DNA of 64,000 nt, taken from contig NZ_CANMRL010000004.1 of the NCBI RefSeq assembly GCF_947500255.1, positions 124,001-188,000 on the forward strand, in the 5' to 3' direction. The position numbers were made by a program, and so were the translations under genes. The DNA comes from an uncultured Psychroserpens sp. Its GTDB lineage: Bacteria > Bacteroidota > Bacteroidia > Flavobacteriales > Flavobacteriaceae. Under the pieces are notes generated by a model. That model made no database searches, was not told where the DNA came from, and saw only the letters and a program-made list of their open reading frames with translations. Shown piece by piece: positions 50,904-61,295 of the stretch; position 1 is the first letter of the stretch; each line of letters begins with the position of its first letter.

Positions 50904-51803
50904 TTAGTAAGACCACATATCTTGTTCGAAGTTACGAATCTTGTCTTTGATACGATCAGATTCTAACAATTGCATCAATGCATTATCTGCAATATAATCT
51001 TTAACTTCTCTATCACCATATACATTTTCTTCTTTGTACATATAGCCATTAAAACGTCTCGAGTTTAGTAAATGGTCAAAAGTGATAGGCATTGCGCTAT
51101 TTCTATTATTAAACGCTTTTCCTTCGTGTAATATTTCTCTAGCTTCTGGGAAAAATACCCAAAACAATGCATTAGGCACTTTATTAGATTCGTCTTCAGA
51201 ATCGATAAAGTTAATGTCTGGTGCTGCAGGAGCAATACCAAGAACTCTATACTTTAACTCTCCATGACGCTTATCAAAATACCAAAGTCCTTTGATTAAA
51301 TATGCACTAATATCGAATGCTTCAATATTTCTGGTTCTGATATATTCAGGATCTACATATCCATCAGCATTTAATTGGTCATAACCAATATCTAAAGTAT
51401 CTACTTTAGTTGTGATGTCACCTAGTTCCTTCATTGATCTCTTTTCAGTAAAATAAGAATCATTATAAACGTTCTTAATTTTTCCTTCTTTAACTGCTGC
51501 AATTAACGTATGATATAAAGATCTACGCTCTTTACCAATATTATTGGTATCAACAGGGAAATACATTGGAAAGTTGACACGTTCATCTAAAACAACTTTT
51601 TCCCAAGTCATTTTAGAAAACAGAATGTCTCTATCATCAACATAACCATATTCTAAAGGCTTGTCATTATCTAATGCTAACTGTGCTTCAGTTTTAACAC
51701 CAATTTCTTGGGGTGTTTTAGCATTTAACAGATTTGCCTGAGCACACACACTAGATGTGAATCCCACTGCGGCAACTATTGATAATATAAATTTATAATT
51801 CAT
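50904..51803 (-). CDS. gldN: Gliding motility / type IX secretion protein GldN
   Basis: A 299-residue protein with signal peptide (MNYKFILSIVAAVGFTSSVCAQ), position downstream of gldM, and typical segments (YGYVDDRDILFSKMTWE, YLIKGLWYFDKRHGELKYR, FWVFFPEARE, SRRFNGYMYKEENVY). GldN/PorN forms the periplasmic ring of the type IX secretion system with GldK. Length fits. Last gene of the gldKLMN operon. Confidence 0.95.
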   Translation of the reverse strand: MNYKFILSIVAAVGFTSSVCAQANLLNAKTPQEIGVKTEAQLALDNDKPLEYGYVDDRDILFSKMTWEKVVLDERVNFPMYFPVDTNNIGKERRSLYHTLIAAVKEGKIKNVYNDSYFTEKRSMKELGDITTKVDTLDIGYDQLNADGYVDPEYIRTRNIEAFDISAYLIKGLWYFDKRHGELKYRVLGIAPAAPDINFIDSEDESNKVPNALFWVFFPEAREILHEGKAFNNRNSAMPITFDHLLNSRRFNGYMYKEENVYGDREVKDYIADNALMQLLESDRIKDKIRNFEQDMWSY

Positions 51804-51845
51804 CTTTTTTAATTTTAATTTGGGTTAATCAATACAAAAGGTTGA

Positions 51846-53408
51846 TTAGTTTGCTAATTCAATAACAGCTGGTGTTGCAGGCTTAATTACTGGTCCAGTA
51901 CTTCTTGATTTGATATCAAAAATTTGAACTGTTGCACCACGCTTAGCTTTACGTAAGGCCGACTTAGCTGCACCATTAAGTCTGTTACCAGAACATGTTA
52001 CAGATGGTTGACCAGGTACTTTAAATTTAAAGCTAGTTACTGTTAAAGGTAAATCGAAATCAAAGTCTTCTAACTCTGCAGAAACTTTACCAATTTCAAC
52101 ATTGTTTCTAGGTAGTTTACCTTGACTTGTTCCAACGATTTTACCAGTTGGTTTTGGAATATCTTTAATTCTAAATACCGCTTTATCACTTACTTTAGAA
52201 CCGTCATCTAATGTAGCTGTAACATTAATCGTTACTTCTCTACCAGATGTTGGTACCATATTATATTTACCCATTCCAGAACCTCTTGATAAACCAGCTC
52301 CATTTGCTTGAACTTTATTATCTGGTACACCAGCAAACGAAATAGTCATCGGGTTAGTTACACCACGATAAACAACATTCATCTTATCTGCAGAAATTGT
52401 TGCAGAATTTGGACGTGGTACAACCACATAGTTTCCTTTAATTGGGATTTCTAATGGTTTACCATCTTCTAAGAAAGTAAATTTACCATCGATTTCATGT
52501 TCACCAACGCCACCAACACTAAAGTCAAGACGTGCAGCTCCTGTTGAATCGATTGCTTTTTCTAAATCTATTGCTTGGCCTCCTATACTTAAACCTGTTG
52601 GAGGTACTTTAGCATATTTACCAATTACTACTCTACCTTGGAATTTTTCACCAGCAAAGAATGCTGATTTATCAGCCAAAATAATAGCTTGATATTTGTT
52701 AAGTGAAACGGCATCTGTTAATACATTACCTAAGAAAAGGTTCATCATTCCAGCTTCAGTAACTTTAACATCATTTTGCATAGCTGTTAACTTTGTAAAA
52801 GATGCAATTGCTGGGAATCCTTGGAAATGATAATTTAACCATTCGATTTTTTTATCATCCTTATTAGGAACTTTATCAGTATTAAATAAATCATTAAAGC
52901 TTTCTAGAGCCTTTTTGTATTTAATATCTTCACCTAAGATTCTTCTTATTTCAGCTTTATAGCTTTCTATATTAGCCATTACTTCGTCACCTTTCTTCGT
53001 AAAACGATCTCCAGTAAACCAAGCCTCGTCTAAAATATCTGTCTTATCCATAGCTTCAAATGGTAATTTACCAGTTTCAGGATCGATTGTATACTTTCCC
53101 TTCTTTAATAAATCATTCTTTAAAGTTTCTAGATAATTATAGAATTTTTCAGATGCATTACTAACTTCCTTAGCTTTTGCAGCTGGAACTAAGAATTCTT
53201 CTGGTTTTTCTTCAGATTTTCTTTCTAAATCGGCTAATAACGTCTCATTTCTGTCTGTTGTTGCCAAGTTAGATGAAGCAAATTTTGCTTCCATCAAACC
53301 GAAAGCAGATAATACCTCTTTCGACATGTTCATAGCCATCATCGCGATGAAGACTAAGTACATTAAGTTAATCATTTTCTGCCTTGCAGATAATTTTCCT
53401 CCTGCCAT
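51846..53408 (-). CDS. gldM: Gliding motility / type IX secretion motor protein GldM
   Basis: A 520-residue protein beginning MAGGKLSARQKMINLMYL, with one N-terminal membrane helix (VFIAMMAMNMS) and long periplasmic domains (D1 helical, D2-D4 beta) that include KGNYVVVPRPNSATISADKMNVVYRG. GldL and GldM form the proton-driven motor of T9SS and gliding. It lies 42 bases before gldN. Confidence 0.96.
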   Translation of the reverse strand: MAGGKLSARQKMINLMYLVFIAMMAMNMSKEVLSAFGLMEAKFASSNLATTDRNETLLADLERKSEEKPEEFLVPAAKAKEVSNASEKFYNYLETLKNDLLKKGKYTIDPETGKLPFEAMDKTDILDEAWFTGDRFTKKGDEVMANIESYKAEIRRILGEDIKYKKALESFNDLFNTDKVPNKDDKKIEWLNYHFQGFPAIASFTKLTAMQNDVKVTEAGMMNLFLGNVLTDAVSLNKYQAIILADKSAFFAGEKFQGRVVIGKYAKVPPTGLSIGGQAIDLEKAIDSTGAARLDFSVGGVGEHEIDGKFTFLEDGKPLEIPIKGNYVVVPRPNSATISADKMNVVYRGVTNPMTISFAGVPDNKVQANGAGLSRGSGMGKYNMVPTSGREVTINVTATLDDGSKVSDKAVFRIKDIPKPTGKIVGTSQGKLPRNNVEIGKVSAELEDFDFDLPLTVTSFKFKVPGQPSVTCSGNRLNGAAKSALRKAKRGATVQIFDIKSRSTGPVIKPATPAVIELAN

Positions 53409-53455
53409 GTTTAATTAGTTTTTAGTTGTTAATTAATTATAGTTCAAAAAACCAA

Positions 53456-54091
53456 TTAGTTTTTGTTCATCGCAGATAACATTCCTCCGTAAACACCATT
53501 TAATGATGATAAGTTAGATGCTAGAGATTGCATTTGCTCTTTTAATTTAGTCGCATTTTCTACAGCTTCTTCATTAATTGCAGCTTGACGATTAGCACTT
53601 TCCATTTGTACTTTGTAAAGGCTATTTAATGATTCCATTTGAGCAGCAGCTAAAGACATTTCTTCGCTGTACTTCTTTTGTGCATTCATTGCATCAACCG
53701 TAGGGCTAATTCCCTTGGCAGCACCTTCAAAGTTCTTTATACTAGACCCTAAGCTTGCCATTAATTCACCATCAATTTTAGCTTCTTTTAATAAGTTGTC
53801 TAATTTTTTAGATAGTAATCCTTCAGCATCTTTAGGTTCTTCTTTCTTTGCTTTTTTAGCAGATCCCATTCCTCCAGCTAATTCTGGATATACTAGAGAC
53901 CAATCTAATTCTGATTGTTGTCTTTCGAATGCTGAATATGTAAATACCAAGGCTTCTACAATCATACCAACAGTTAAAATTTCAGATCCAAAAGGCCAGT
54001 GCTGAATTTTAAATAAAGCTCCAACAATTACGATTGCTGCTCCTAGTCCATAGACCATGTTAGTGAGTGTGATGTTTCCTTTCTGTGCCAT
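53456..54091 (-). CDS. gldL: Gliding motility / type IX secretion motor protein GldL
   Basis: A 211-residue protein with two N-terminal membrane helices (TLTNMVYGLGAAIVIVGALFKI, containing the family GALFKIQHWP stretch) and a cytoplasmic helical part. GldL with GldM converts proton flow into movement. A conserved Glu in the second helix (MIVEALVF) is visible. Confidence 0.95.
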   Translation of the reverse strand: MAQKGNITLTNMVYGLGAAIVIVGALFKIQHWPFGSEILTVGMIVEALVFTYSAFERQQSELDWSLVYPELAGGMGSAKKAKKEEPKDAEGLLSKKLDNLLKEAKIDGELMASLGSSIKNFEGAAKGISPTVDAMNAQKKYSEEMSLAAAQMESLNSLYKVQMESANRQAAINEEAVENATKLKEQMQSLASNLSSLNGVYGGMLSAMNKN

Positions 54092-54173
54092 AATTTTGTT
54101 TTTTTTTTAGTTTAAGTCGATAGTTAACTTAAGTAGATTAATAAATATTTAGTTGAGTTAATTATTTTAAATT

Positions 54174-55547
54174 TTAGTTGGTAGCTGCATTTTTAGTTAC
54201 TTCTGTTCCCATATAATCTTGAACAGTTCTAAATCCAATGTAGCTTCTTGCAGAATCTGCATATTCGTAATCTCTTGAACTTACTTGTAAGAAGTAAGCC
54301 ACATCTTTCCATGAACCTCCACGAACGACTTTACGTTCGTTACTAGCGTCATTTACAGTTGGATTAAACGATGCCATATATTCATATGAAGATGCCTCAT
54401 AAGATCCTTGTACCCATTCTGAAACATTACCAGCCATGTTGTATAAGTTGAAATCATTTGGCTCGTATGCATCTGCTTCTACAGTATACAATGCTTGATC
54501 TGCAGCGTAGTCACCTCGCAATGGTTTGAAGTTAGCCATAAAACAACCTCTGTCGTTTTTAGCATAAGGACCTCCCCAAGGGAATGTAGCTCCTTGTAAA
54601 CCACCTCTTGCAGCATATTCCCATTCTGCTTCAGAAGGTAATCTATATTTATTTACGAAATGTCTTCCTTTAGATTTTCTATAACTGTTGTGGTACAATG
54701 TTCTCCATTGACAAAACGCATTAGCTTGTTTCCAAGATACACCTACTACAGGATAATCTCCATAAGCATCATGCCAGAAATAATCATTGTGCATTGGTTC
54801 ATTGTATGAATAAGAGAAATCTCTAATCCAAGCAGTTGTATCTGGATACACTTCTACTTCTTCAGTGATGATAACATCCTTACGTTCAAGATTTCTGTTT
54901 TTCGCAGCTTTTTCAATGTCCATATATTTATACTGGAACTTGAATTTTTTCACATCCCAAGTACGTTGACCATTATATGATTCTTCGATTGGTAAGTACA
55001 TTGTATCCATAACCTCAGCATAGTATTCATCTGGATAATCGGCTGTATCAAAAATTAAATCAACATCGCTGTTTAATTTTCTACCTTCATAACCTGTTGG
55101 ACCTAAACCACTATAGTTATTGTACATATACTTTTCATAAACTGACATGTTTTCTGGATCTGAATCTTTAAATGCAAATTCACCAATACCTCCATTACCT
55201 GGAGTCTCACCAATTTCATCGGCTAGTATTGCCAGTTTTGTTCTAAGAGTAGAATCTCTTACCCATTCTACAAATTGACGATACTCACTATTTGTGATTT
55301 CTGTTTCGTCCATGTAAAAGGCTCTCACTGTGACTGTTCTTGTAGGAGCGTCTTGTACTCCAGCTAAATCGTCATCTGACTTACCCATTATAAATGCTCC
55401 ACCTGGAACAAGTACCATACCATAAGGCTTTTCTGGGTGCCATTTCTTTCCTTTAACGCCTACAAGTTGTCCTCTGTCACCAGAGTTACAACTACTAACC
55501 ATTAGGGCTAAAACGGCAGTTAATAAAGCAAACTTCTTAATATTCAT
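54174..55547 (-). CDS. gldK: Gliding motility / type IX secretion lipoprotein GldK
   Basis: A 457-residue lipoprotein (ALMVSSC anchor) with a formylglycine-generating-enzyme-like fold: VLVPGGAFIMGKSD at the start, LPSEAEWEYAARGG, NMAGNVSEWVQGSY and VVRGGSWKD near the end. GldK/PorK makes the outer-membrane-linked ring with GldN. First gene of the gld operon; 187 bases separate it from the arginase-like gene upstream. Confidence 0.96.
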   Translation of the reverse strand: MNIKKFALLTAVLALMVSSCNSGDRGQLVGVKGKKWHPEKPYGMVLVPGGAFIMGKSDDDLAGVQDAPTRTVTVRAFYMDETEITNSEYRQFVEWVRDSTLRTKLAILADEIGETPGNGGIGEFAFKDSDPENMSVYEKYMYNNYSGLGPTGYEGRKLNSDVDLIFDTADYPDEYYAEVMDTMYLPIEESYNGQRTWDVKKFKFQYKYMDIEKAAKNRNLERKDVIITEEVEVYPDTTAWIRDFSYSYNEPMHNDYFWHDAYGDYPVVGVSWKQANAFCQWRTLYHNSYRKSKGRHFVNKYRLPSEAEWEYAARGGLQGATFPWGGPYAKNDRGCFMANFKPLRGDYAADQALYTVEADAYEPNDFNLYNMAGNVSEWVQGSYEASSYEYMASFNPTVNDASNERKVVRGGSWKDVAYFLQVSSRDYEYADSARSYIGFRTVQDYMGTEVTKNAATN

Positions 55548-55734
55548 AGAAACTCGAGGTTAAATTATTTTAGTTGTAATTATGTGTTAAATAGTGTTCT
55601 TAATTATTTTAAGGCAGTAAACATATTTATATATTTTGTAAAAACCAATTTTTTTTCAATATTTTTTGCACTTAATCCCGAAAAGTTAACATTTCATCGA
55701 TTAAAAATTTGTTAATTAACAAAAGGTAAATATA

Positions 55735-56901
55735 CTAAAAACTGTTCTTTTTATACGCTTTATACCATCTTTCTGGTATTTTACCGTGACTTGCCTCTAT
55801 ATAATCTTCATGTGTGCAAGGTAATAACGTATGCTTTTTTAATTTATTATTAACATTTGGCAAAAAAGGTATTTCTATCCACCAACGACCCGTTTTGATA
55901 CTTTTATAGAAAATTAATTCTTCATCTTCAATCAATACATTGTACTTCTGATGATTAGCTTCGTTATCAAAATCGTCATCATTTATTCTACAATTAACAC
56001 CTTCGATGAAATACCAAATCATTTGCGACATAAGCATTGGTGTTGCTTCCAATTCATTCGATGGCTTATATTCATAAATTCCAAACGACGACACCTTATT
56101 ACTTATACCTGCATATCTTGCTATAGCACAAATCTCTTTTCCGTTGAAACCATTAGGAGAAAATTTTTGCTTTGTCCCTACTTCAGCTGCTCTTACCGAT
56201 TTTAAATCCATAGTCACAATATGTGCATCTCGCATTACAGGTTCTACCATATTTATATTATGCGTCACATCTCCTAATCGATAAGCCTCAAAATAGAGTT
56301 TCTCCATTAAATCGATTTCCTCCTGTGAATTAAAATAGGTTTGATATCCTACAACTGAGTAATTAAATAAATTGTATGGTTGTTCTAAGATAACTTTACC
56401 AAGAAAACTATTATTCTTCATTTCAACGGAAGCATCACCTAAATCAAAATTACTATCAACATTCACGATGTTGATCATTGGAGACATGGTATCGTATGCA
56501 CGATAGTTTGCATAGGTCAAATCTTGACTACCTCCTATAATAATAGGTATCACTTTGTTTTCAATTAAAACAGAAATAATTGTACGAACTGCATAATAGG
56601 TGTCTTCAACGGTAGCGCCTGCTGGTATATCACCTAAATCGGCAATCGCAGTATGCCAATTACCTGGAAACAATGCATATAAAGATGTTCTAATGGCATC
56701 GAAATTTAATTCTTCGCCCATATAGTTTACATCATTGCGATTTTCTTTAACGCCAATAATCGCTAATTTGACGCCATCTAAATCTGGAATACCTTGTTGT
56801 GAAGAATGAATTTTTATTTTTTTGCCCAGCGCTTGTTCAGACAATAGTTCGTTATGAGCTAATACTGTATCTGAAACAGGAGACAAAAAATTAAAATTCA
56901 T
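55735..56901 (-). CDS. Arginase/formiminoglutamase-fold protein with altered metal motifs
   Basis: A 388-residue ureohydrolase-fold protein. The places of the metal ligands read GGSQDL (usual GGDHS/GGxH) and NVDSNFD (usual DAHxD), and the third reads TMDLKSV (usual DxDxxDP). Key His/Asp ligands are thus replaced, so ureohydrolase activity is doubtful. It lies between topA and gldK in one direction, 5 bases after topA; I recall this order in other flavobacteria. Confidence 0.8.
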   Translation of the reverse strand: MNFNFLSPVSDTVLAHNELLSEQALGKKIKIHSSQQGIPDLDGVKLAIIGVKENRNDVNYMGEELNFDAIRTSLYALFPGNWHTAIADLGDIPAGATVEDTYYAVRTIISVLIENKVIPIIIGGSQDLTYANYRAYDTMSPMINIVNVDSNFDLGDASVEMKNNSFLGKVILEQPYNLFNYSVVGYQTYFNSQEEIDLMEKLYFEAYRLGDVTHNINMVEPVMRDAHIVTMDLKSVRAAEVGTKQKFSPNGFNGKEICAIARYAGISNKVSSFGIYEYKPSNELEATPMLMSQMIWYFIEGVNCRINDDDFDNEANHQKYNVLIEDEELIFYKSIKTGRWWIEIPFLPNVNNKLKKHTLLPCTHEDYIEASHGKIPERWYKAYKKNSF

Positions 56902-56906
56902 TTGTG

Positions 56907-59411
56907 CTATTTTTTAGTAGTTGTTTTTTTCTTGGTGGTTTTCTTTTTAGCTGTTGCTTTTTTCTTTGGCGCCTTTTTCTCAATATGTGCTTGAGCTTCT
57001 TCTAAGGTCATTTCTGAAACATCAACTGTCTTAGGTAACTCTACTTTTATTTTACCTTTAATAATATTGTGTCTTCCCCATCTTGCTTTTTCTACACGAA
57101 TTCCTTCTGCTTCCCAATGATGGATTAACTTATCTTTTTCTTTTTGAATTTTATCTTCAATCAATTCTACGATATCACTATCTGATAAATTATCCCAATC
57201 GTACTTTTTATTGACATTGATAAACATATTGTTCCATTTAATAAATGGACCAAAACGACCTTTACCTTTTTGAACTGGTAAATCCTGATACATATATATA
57301 GGAGCGTCTGCCTTTTGTTTTTCTTTTATAAGTTCAATAGCTAGATCCATTTCAACATCTAAAGGATTCATTCCTTTTGGAAGTGAGACAAACTTTTTAC
57401 CAAACTTAACATAGGGTCCAAATCGACCATTATTAACTTCAACAATTTCGCCTTCGTAAGTTCCTAGTTCTTTTGGCAACTTAAACAACTCCATAGCCTC
57501 ATCATAGGTAATGGTCGTTAATTGTTGATCTGGAGCTAAACTAGCAAATTGCGGTTTCTCTTCATCATCTACAGTTCCTATTTGAACCATTGGTCCAAAC
57601 TTACCTAGACGTACGCTAACTTGCTTTCCTGATTTTGGATCTGTTCCTAAAACACGCTCACCAGATTCACGTTCGGCATTTTCTTGAACATCTTCTACTC
57701 TAGGATGAAAACTCTTATAGAACTCTTTCATCATTTTAGTCCAGTCTTCTTTCCCTTCAGCAATTTCATCAAAATCAGCCTCAACTTTGGCAGTGAAGTT
57801 ATAATCTAAAATACTTCCGAAGTGATTGACTAGAAAATCAGTAACAATCATACCAATATCTGTTGGGACTAATTTGCCTTTGTCACTGTTCACCTTTTCT
57901 GTAAGTGTTTTATCTTTTACAGCACCTTGCTGAAGCAATAATTGAGAGTACTCACGCTCAACACCTTCATTAGATCCTTTTTCAACGTAATTTCTATTTT
58001 GAATTGTAGAAATTGTTGGCGCATATGTAGATGGTCTTCCAATACCCAACTCTTCAAGTTGTTTTACTAAAGAGGCTTCTGTATATCTATATGGAGCACG
58101 AGAGAAACGTTCGGTTGCAGTAATATAGCTGTTTAATAATGTCTCATTCACTTTCATCGCTGGCAACATTCCTTCTTGCTCGATATCTTCATCATCTGTT
58201 CCTTCAAGATATACTTTTAAAAACCCTTCAAACATGATAACTTCTCCATTCGCCGTAAATGTTTCATTGTGTGTAGAGGCTTCAATTTTCACATTTGTAC
58301 GTTCTAATTGCGCATCACTCATTTGAGATGCAATAGCACGCTTCCATATTAAATCATATAAACGCGCTTGATCTCTTTCTACATCTGCCGAATGCCTTTT
58401 AAAATCTGTTGGTCTAATTGCTTCGTGAGCTTCTTGAGCACCTTTAGATTTTCCTTTATAATTTCTAGGTTCACTAAATTTTGAACCATACGCATCTTCA
58501 ATTTCTGCTTGCGCGCCTTTACGAGCTTCATCAGATAAGTTAACACTATCTGTTCTCATGTAAGTAATCAAACCTGCTTCATACAAACGCTGAGCATTAC
58601 TCATCGTTCGGCTTACAGAAAATCCTAATTTTCTTGATGCTTCTTGTTGTAATGTAGAGGTTGTAAATGGTGCCGCTGGTGATTTTTTAGCAGGTTTCTT
58701 CTCTAAATCTGAAACCTTAAAACTTGCGTTTGCGTTAGATTCTAGAAATGTATATGCCTCTTCTTTAGATGAAAAATTCTTAGGAAGCTTTGCTTTAAAT
58801 GTTTGTCCATCTTCGTTTGAAAACTCGGCATCGATTCGATAGGAAGCTTTTGGTGTGAAATTTGTAATCTCACGTTCTCGTTCAACAATTAATCTTACTG
58901 AAACCGATTGAACACGACCAGCAGACAAGCCTCCTTTTACCTTTCTCCATAATACTGGAGATAATTCGTAACCAACAATTCTATCTAAAACACGACGTGC
59001 TTGTTGCGCATCTACCAAATCATAATCAATCCCTCTAGGGTTTTCGATAGCTTTTTTTATGGCAGACTTTGTGATTTCATGAAAAACGATTCGTTTTGTC
59101 TTTGCTTTATCAAGACCTAAAGTTTCAGCCAAGTGCCAAGCAATAGCTTCTCCTTCACGATCTTCATCACTTGCTAGCCAGACCATTTCAGCCTTTTTCG
59201 CTAAATCCTTAAGTTTTTTGACAACGTCTTTTTTATCTTTAGAAACTTGATATTTAGGTTTAAAATCCCCTTCAACGTCAACTCCTAATTCTTTTGACGG
59301 TAAATCGGCAATATGACCAAAACTAGATTCTACTTTGAAATCTTTTCCAAGAAATTTCTCTATGGTTTTGGCTTTTGCAGGTGACTCTACAATGACTAAA
59401 TTCTTCGGCAT
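56907..59411 (-). CDS. topA: DNA topoisomerase I
   Basis: An 834-residue type IA topoisomerase. TOPRIM domain starts NLVIVESPAKAKTIEKFLG, with ASDEDREGEAIAWHL; the active-site Tyr is in GLITYMRTDSVNLS. Four C-terminal repeats (GRFGPYVKFGKKFVSLPKG type) replace Cys4 zinc fingers, and a Lys-rich tail ends the protein. It relaxes negative supercoils. A TACATTTG box (minus strand, 59438-59431) lies 20 bases upstream. Confidence 0.97.
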   Translation of the reverse strand: MPKNLVIVESPAKAKTIEKFLGKDFKVESSFGHIADLPSKELGVDVEGDFKPKYQVSKDKKDVVKKLKDLAKKAEMVWLASDEDREGEAIAWHLAETLGLDKAKTKRIVFHEITKSAIKKAIENPRGIDYDLVDAQQARRVLDRIVGYELSPVLWRKVKGGLSAGRVQSVSVRLIVEREREITNFTPKASYRIDAEFSNEDGQTFKAKLPKNFSSKEEAYTFLESNANASFKVSDLEKKPAKKSPAAPFTTSTLQQEASRKLGFSVSRTMSNAQRLYEAGLITYMRTDSVNLSDEARKGAQAEIEDAYGSKFSEPRNYKGKSKGAQEAHEAIRPTDFKRHSADVERDQARLYDLIWKRAIASQMSDAQLERTNVKIEASTHNETFTANGEVIMFEGFLKVYLEGTDDEDIEQEGMLPAMKVNETLLNSYITATERFSRAPYRYTEASLVKQLEELGIGRPSTYAPTISTIQNRNYVEKGSNEGVEREYSQLLLQQGAVKDKTLTEKVNSDKGKLVPTDIGMIVTDFLVNHFGSILDYNFTAKVEADFDEIAEGKEDWTKMMKEFYKSFHPRVEDVQENAERESGERVLGTDPKSGKQVSVRLGKFGPMVQIGTVDDEEKPQFASLAPDQQLTTITYDEAMELFKLPKELGTYEGEIVEVNNGRFGPYVKFGKKFVSLPKGMNPLDVEMDLAIELIKEKQKADAPIYMYQDLPVQKGKGRFGPFIKWNNMFINVNKKYDWDNLSDSDIVELIEDKIQKEKDKLIHHWEAEGIRVEKARWGRHNIIKGKIKVELPKTVDVSEMTLEEAQAHIEKKAPKKKATAKKKTTKKKTTTKK

Positions 59412-59523
59412 ATATCAATTTTTGAGGCTACAAATGTATGTGAAAAAAAAGTTATCTTCCTAATTTTAGTGAACTTCGATTGTATTTTATCTAAAAAAAG
59501 TGGTTTTTATCTATTGTTCTTCT

Positions 59524-59551
59524 ATAAAAAAAGCCTGAATTTTTCAGGCTT
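59524..59551 (-). terminator. Terminator of the LVIVD lipoprotein gene
   Basis: Stem AAGCCTGAA/TTCAGGCTT with a short loop and seven T on the minus strand, 24 bases after the stop at 59575. Confidence 0.85.
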
Positions 59552-59574
59552 CTTTATGATATCAATTGACATTT

Positions 59575-60792
59575 TTAATTTAAAATAAATGTGCTAATTA
59601 ATTCTATAGAGTTTTCTGTACCATACTCATATTGATAGAGCGCATTATCAGAAATCATTAATAATTTATCCTGTAACGGAATAACATCTGTCGCCTGCAC
59701 ATTGGCAAACGTATTTACGATTTGCAGGTCTAAAGGATTGGTCTTATCAAAAACTTTTAATCCAGATGAGCCATCACACACAAATAAATTTTGATTCTTA
59801 AAACCTAAACCATAAGGATTATCCAAAATATGTTGTGCCACTAAAGTCGGGTTATATTTATCACTAACATCAATAACTTCTAGCACACTCTCTTGTAGAC
59901 CACAAGCATTACCGCCTCTTAAAGTGAGATAAGCATAATCACCGTCTACAACAACCGGATCACAACCTTCCCAATGTATAAACTCAGAAATAAACTCTGG
60001 AATTGCTGGATTTTCTATACTATGAATAAACATACCATTAGTTCCTCCTAAATATAAATAACCATCAGCGTGAAACATCGTTTCTATATTCCAGCCAGCA
60101 TAATAAGAATGTACTAAGTTAGGCTCAGCGAGATTAGCAATATTAAATACATTCATTTCGAACTGCTCTACAGTGTAAAGGTAATCGTCAACGATTTGAA
60201 ATCGAGCCAATGAACCACCAACACCTACGTCGTTAAATGTTTCAGCACCATCAAATGTAATAATATCTTCATCTATAAGCTCTCTACGCTCTTCAATTAA
60301 ATCCCAACCAACAATCACTTGAGTTTCCTCATTAAAATTGCTATAATCGGCGTATAAAACGTCATTCGGGATTTGATAATCATAAGCATTAAAAACATCC
60401 TCCAAGCGTTCAATTTCTGAAATTGCATTTAAATTGGAAATATCAAATACAGCCAGATCTACAGCACTATCTGCAAACAAGTAATCATTTTTTATTGAAA
60501 TATCTTCATTACCAGGAATGTTAATAAAAGCTACCATTTGAGGTGAGGACGGATTACTGTTATCAATAACATGAACACCTTTAAACTTTTCATTGATGAA
60601 AATATAATTCTGATAAGCATAAATTTTCCCAACATCTAAAATAGGCTTAGGTGCTTCTACTACAACTGATGCTCTAAACGCTGTTTTACTCATGGTTTGT
60701 GGCACTGCAATTGTTACTGTTTCGTATTGTGTATCATCATTATTACATGACCAACACAAGATAATAACTAAAATAAAAACTAGTTTTTTCAT
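59575..60792 (-). CDS. LVIVD-repeat lipoprotein
   Basis: A 405-residue lipoprotein (IILCWSC anchor, then NNDD). The repeated pattern (GVHVIDNSNPSSPQMVAFINIPG, DLAVFDISNLNAISEI, FMNVFNIANLAEPNLVHSY) is the LVIVD beta-propeller. It lies 20 bases after the small secreted protein gene. Surface role unknown. Confidence 0.85.
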   Translation of the reverse strand: MKKLVFILVIILCWSCNNDDTQYETVTIAVPQTMSKTAFRASVVVEAPKPILDVGKIYAYQNYIFINEKFKGVHVIDNSNPSSPQMVAFINIPGNEDISIKNDYLFADSAVDLAVFDISNLNAISEIERLEDVFNAYDYQIPNDVLYADYSNFNEETQVIVGWDLIEERRELIDEDIITFDGAETFNDVGVGGSLARFQIVDDYLYTVEQFEMNVFNIANLAEPNLVHSYYAGWNIETMFHADGYLYLGGTNGMFIHSIENPAIPEFISEFIHWEGCDPVVVDGDYAYLTLRGGNACGLQESVLEVIDVSDKYNPTLVAQHILDNPYGLGFKNQNLFVCDGSSGLKVFDKTNPLDLQIVNTFANVQATDVIPLQDKLLMISDNALYQYEYGTENSIELISTFILN

Positions 60793-60812
60793 TAGATCTA
60801 TATTTTGATTAA

Positions 60813-61250
60813 TTAATATGCATAGGTTATCGGTTCGGGAAAGTCTTCAATATTTAGAATGATTTCATTACTGCCTTCAACTTGTAATGGTCTAAGATCA
60901 AAAGAACGTTCTTGACCAAATACAGCTAGGCAAGTTTCAGTATTAGAAAACACAAATTTTAATGATCGCTGTTCTGGCAATGACTCTGAAACATCTCCAG
61001 AATCGACTAAGACCATGCTCCAAGTACTCCCATCACATCCGCTGGCGGATAAAGAAATAGTCAAACAATCTCCATTTAGCTCAACACCATTCAAAGTATA
61101 AACATTTGATTCTGCAGATTGATAAAATCCATTATCAATTACAGCAACTTGATCACAAGGTTCGGGAACGAAATCGTCTTCATCACATTGTGTATTCATT
61201 AAAAGTAATGCAAAGCATATACATAGAGTTAGGCATTTTACTGTTTTCAT
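60813..61250 (-). CDS. Small exported hypothetical protein
   Basis: A 145-residue protein with an N-terminal signal (MKTVKCLTLCICFALLLMNTQC), possibly a lipoprotein with the Cys before DEDD. The mature part is a small beta domain. Probably cotranscribed with the LVIVD lipoprotein after it. No family recognised. Confidence 0.7.
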   Translation of the reverse strand: MKTVKCLTLCICFALLLMNTQCDEDDFVPEPCDQVAVIDNGFYQSAESNVYTLNGVELNGDCLTISLSASGCDGSTWSMVLVDSGDVSESLPEQRSLKFVFSNTETCLAVFGQERSFDLRPLQVEGSNEIILNIEDFPEPITYAY

Positions 61251-61295
61251 AAAAAGACATTTCTTTTTAGATGCAAAAAACAGTAAAAGGTTGCG

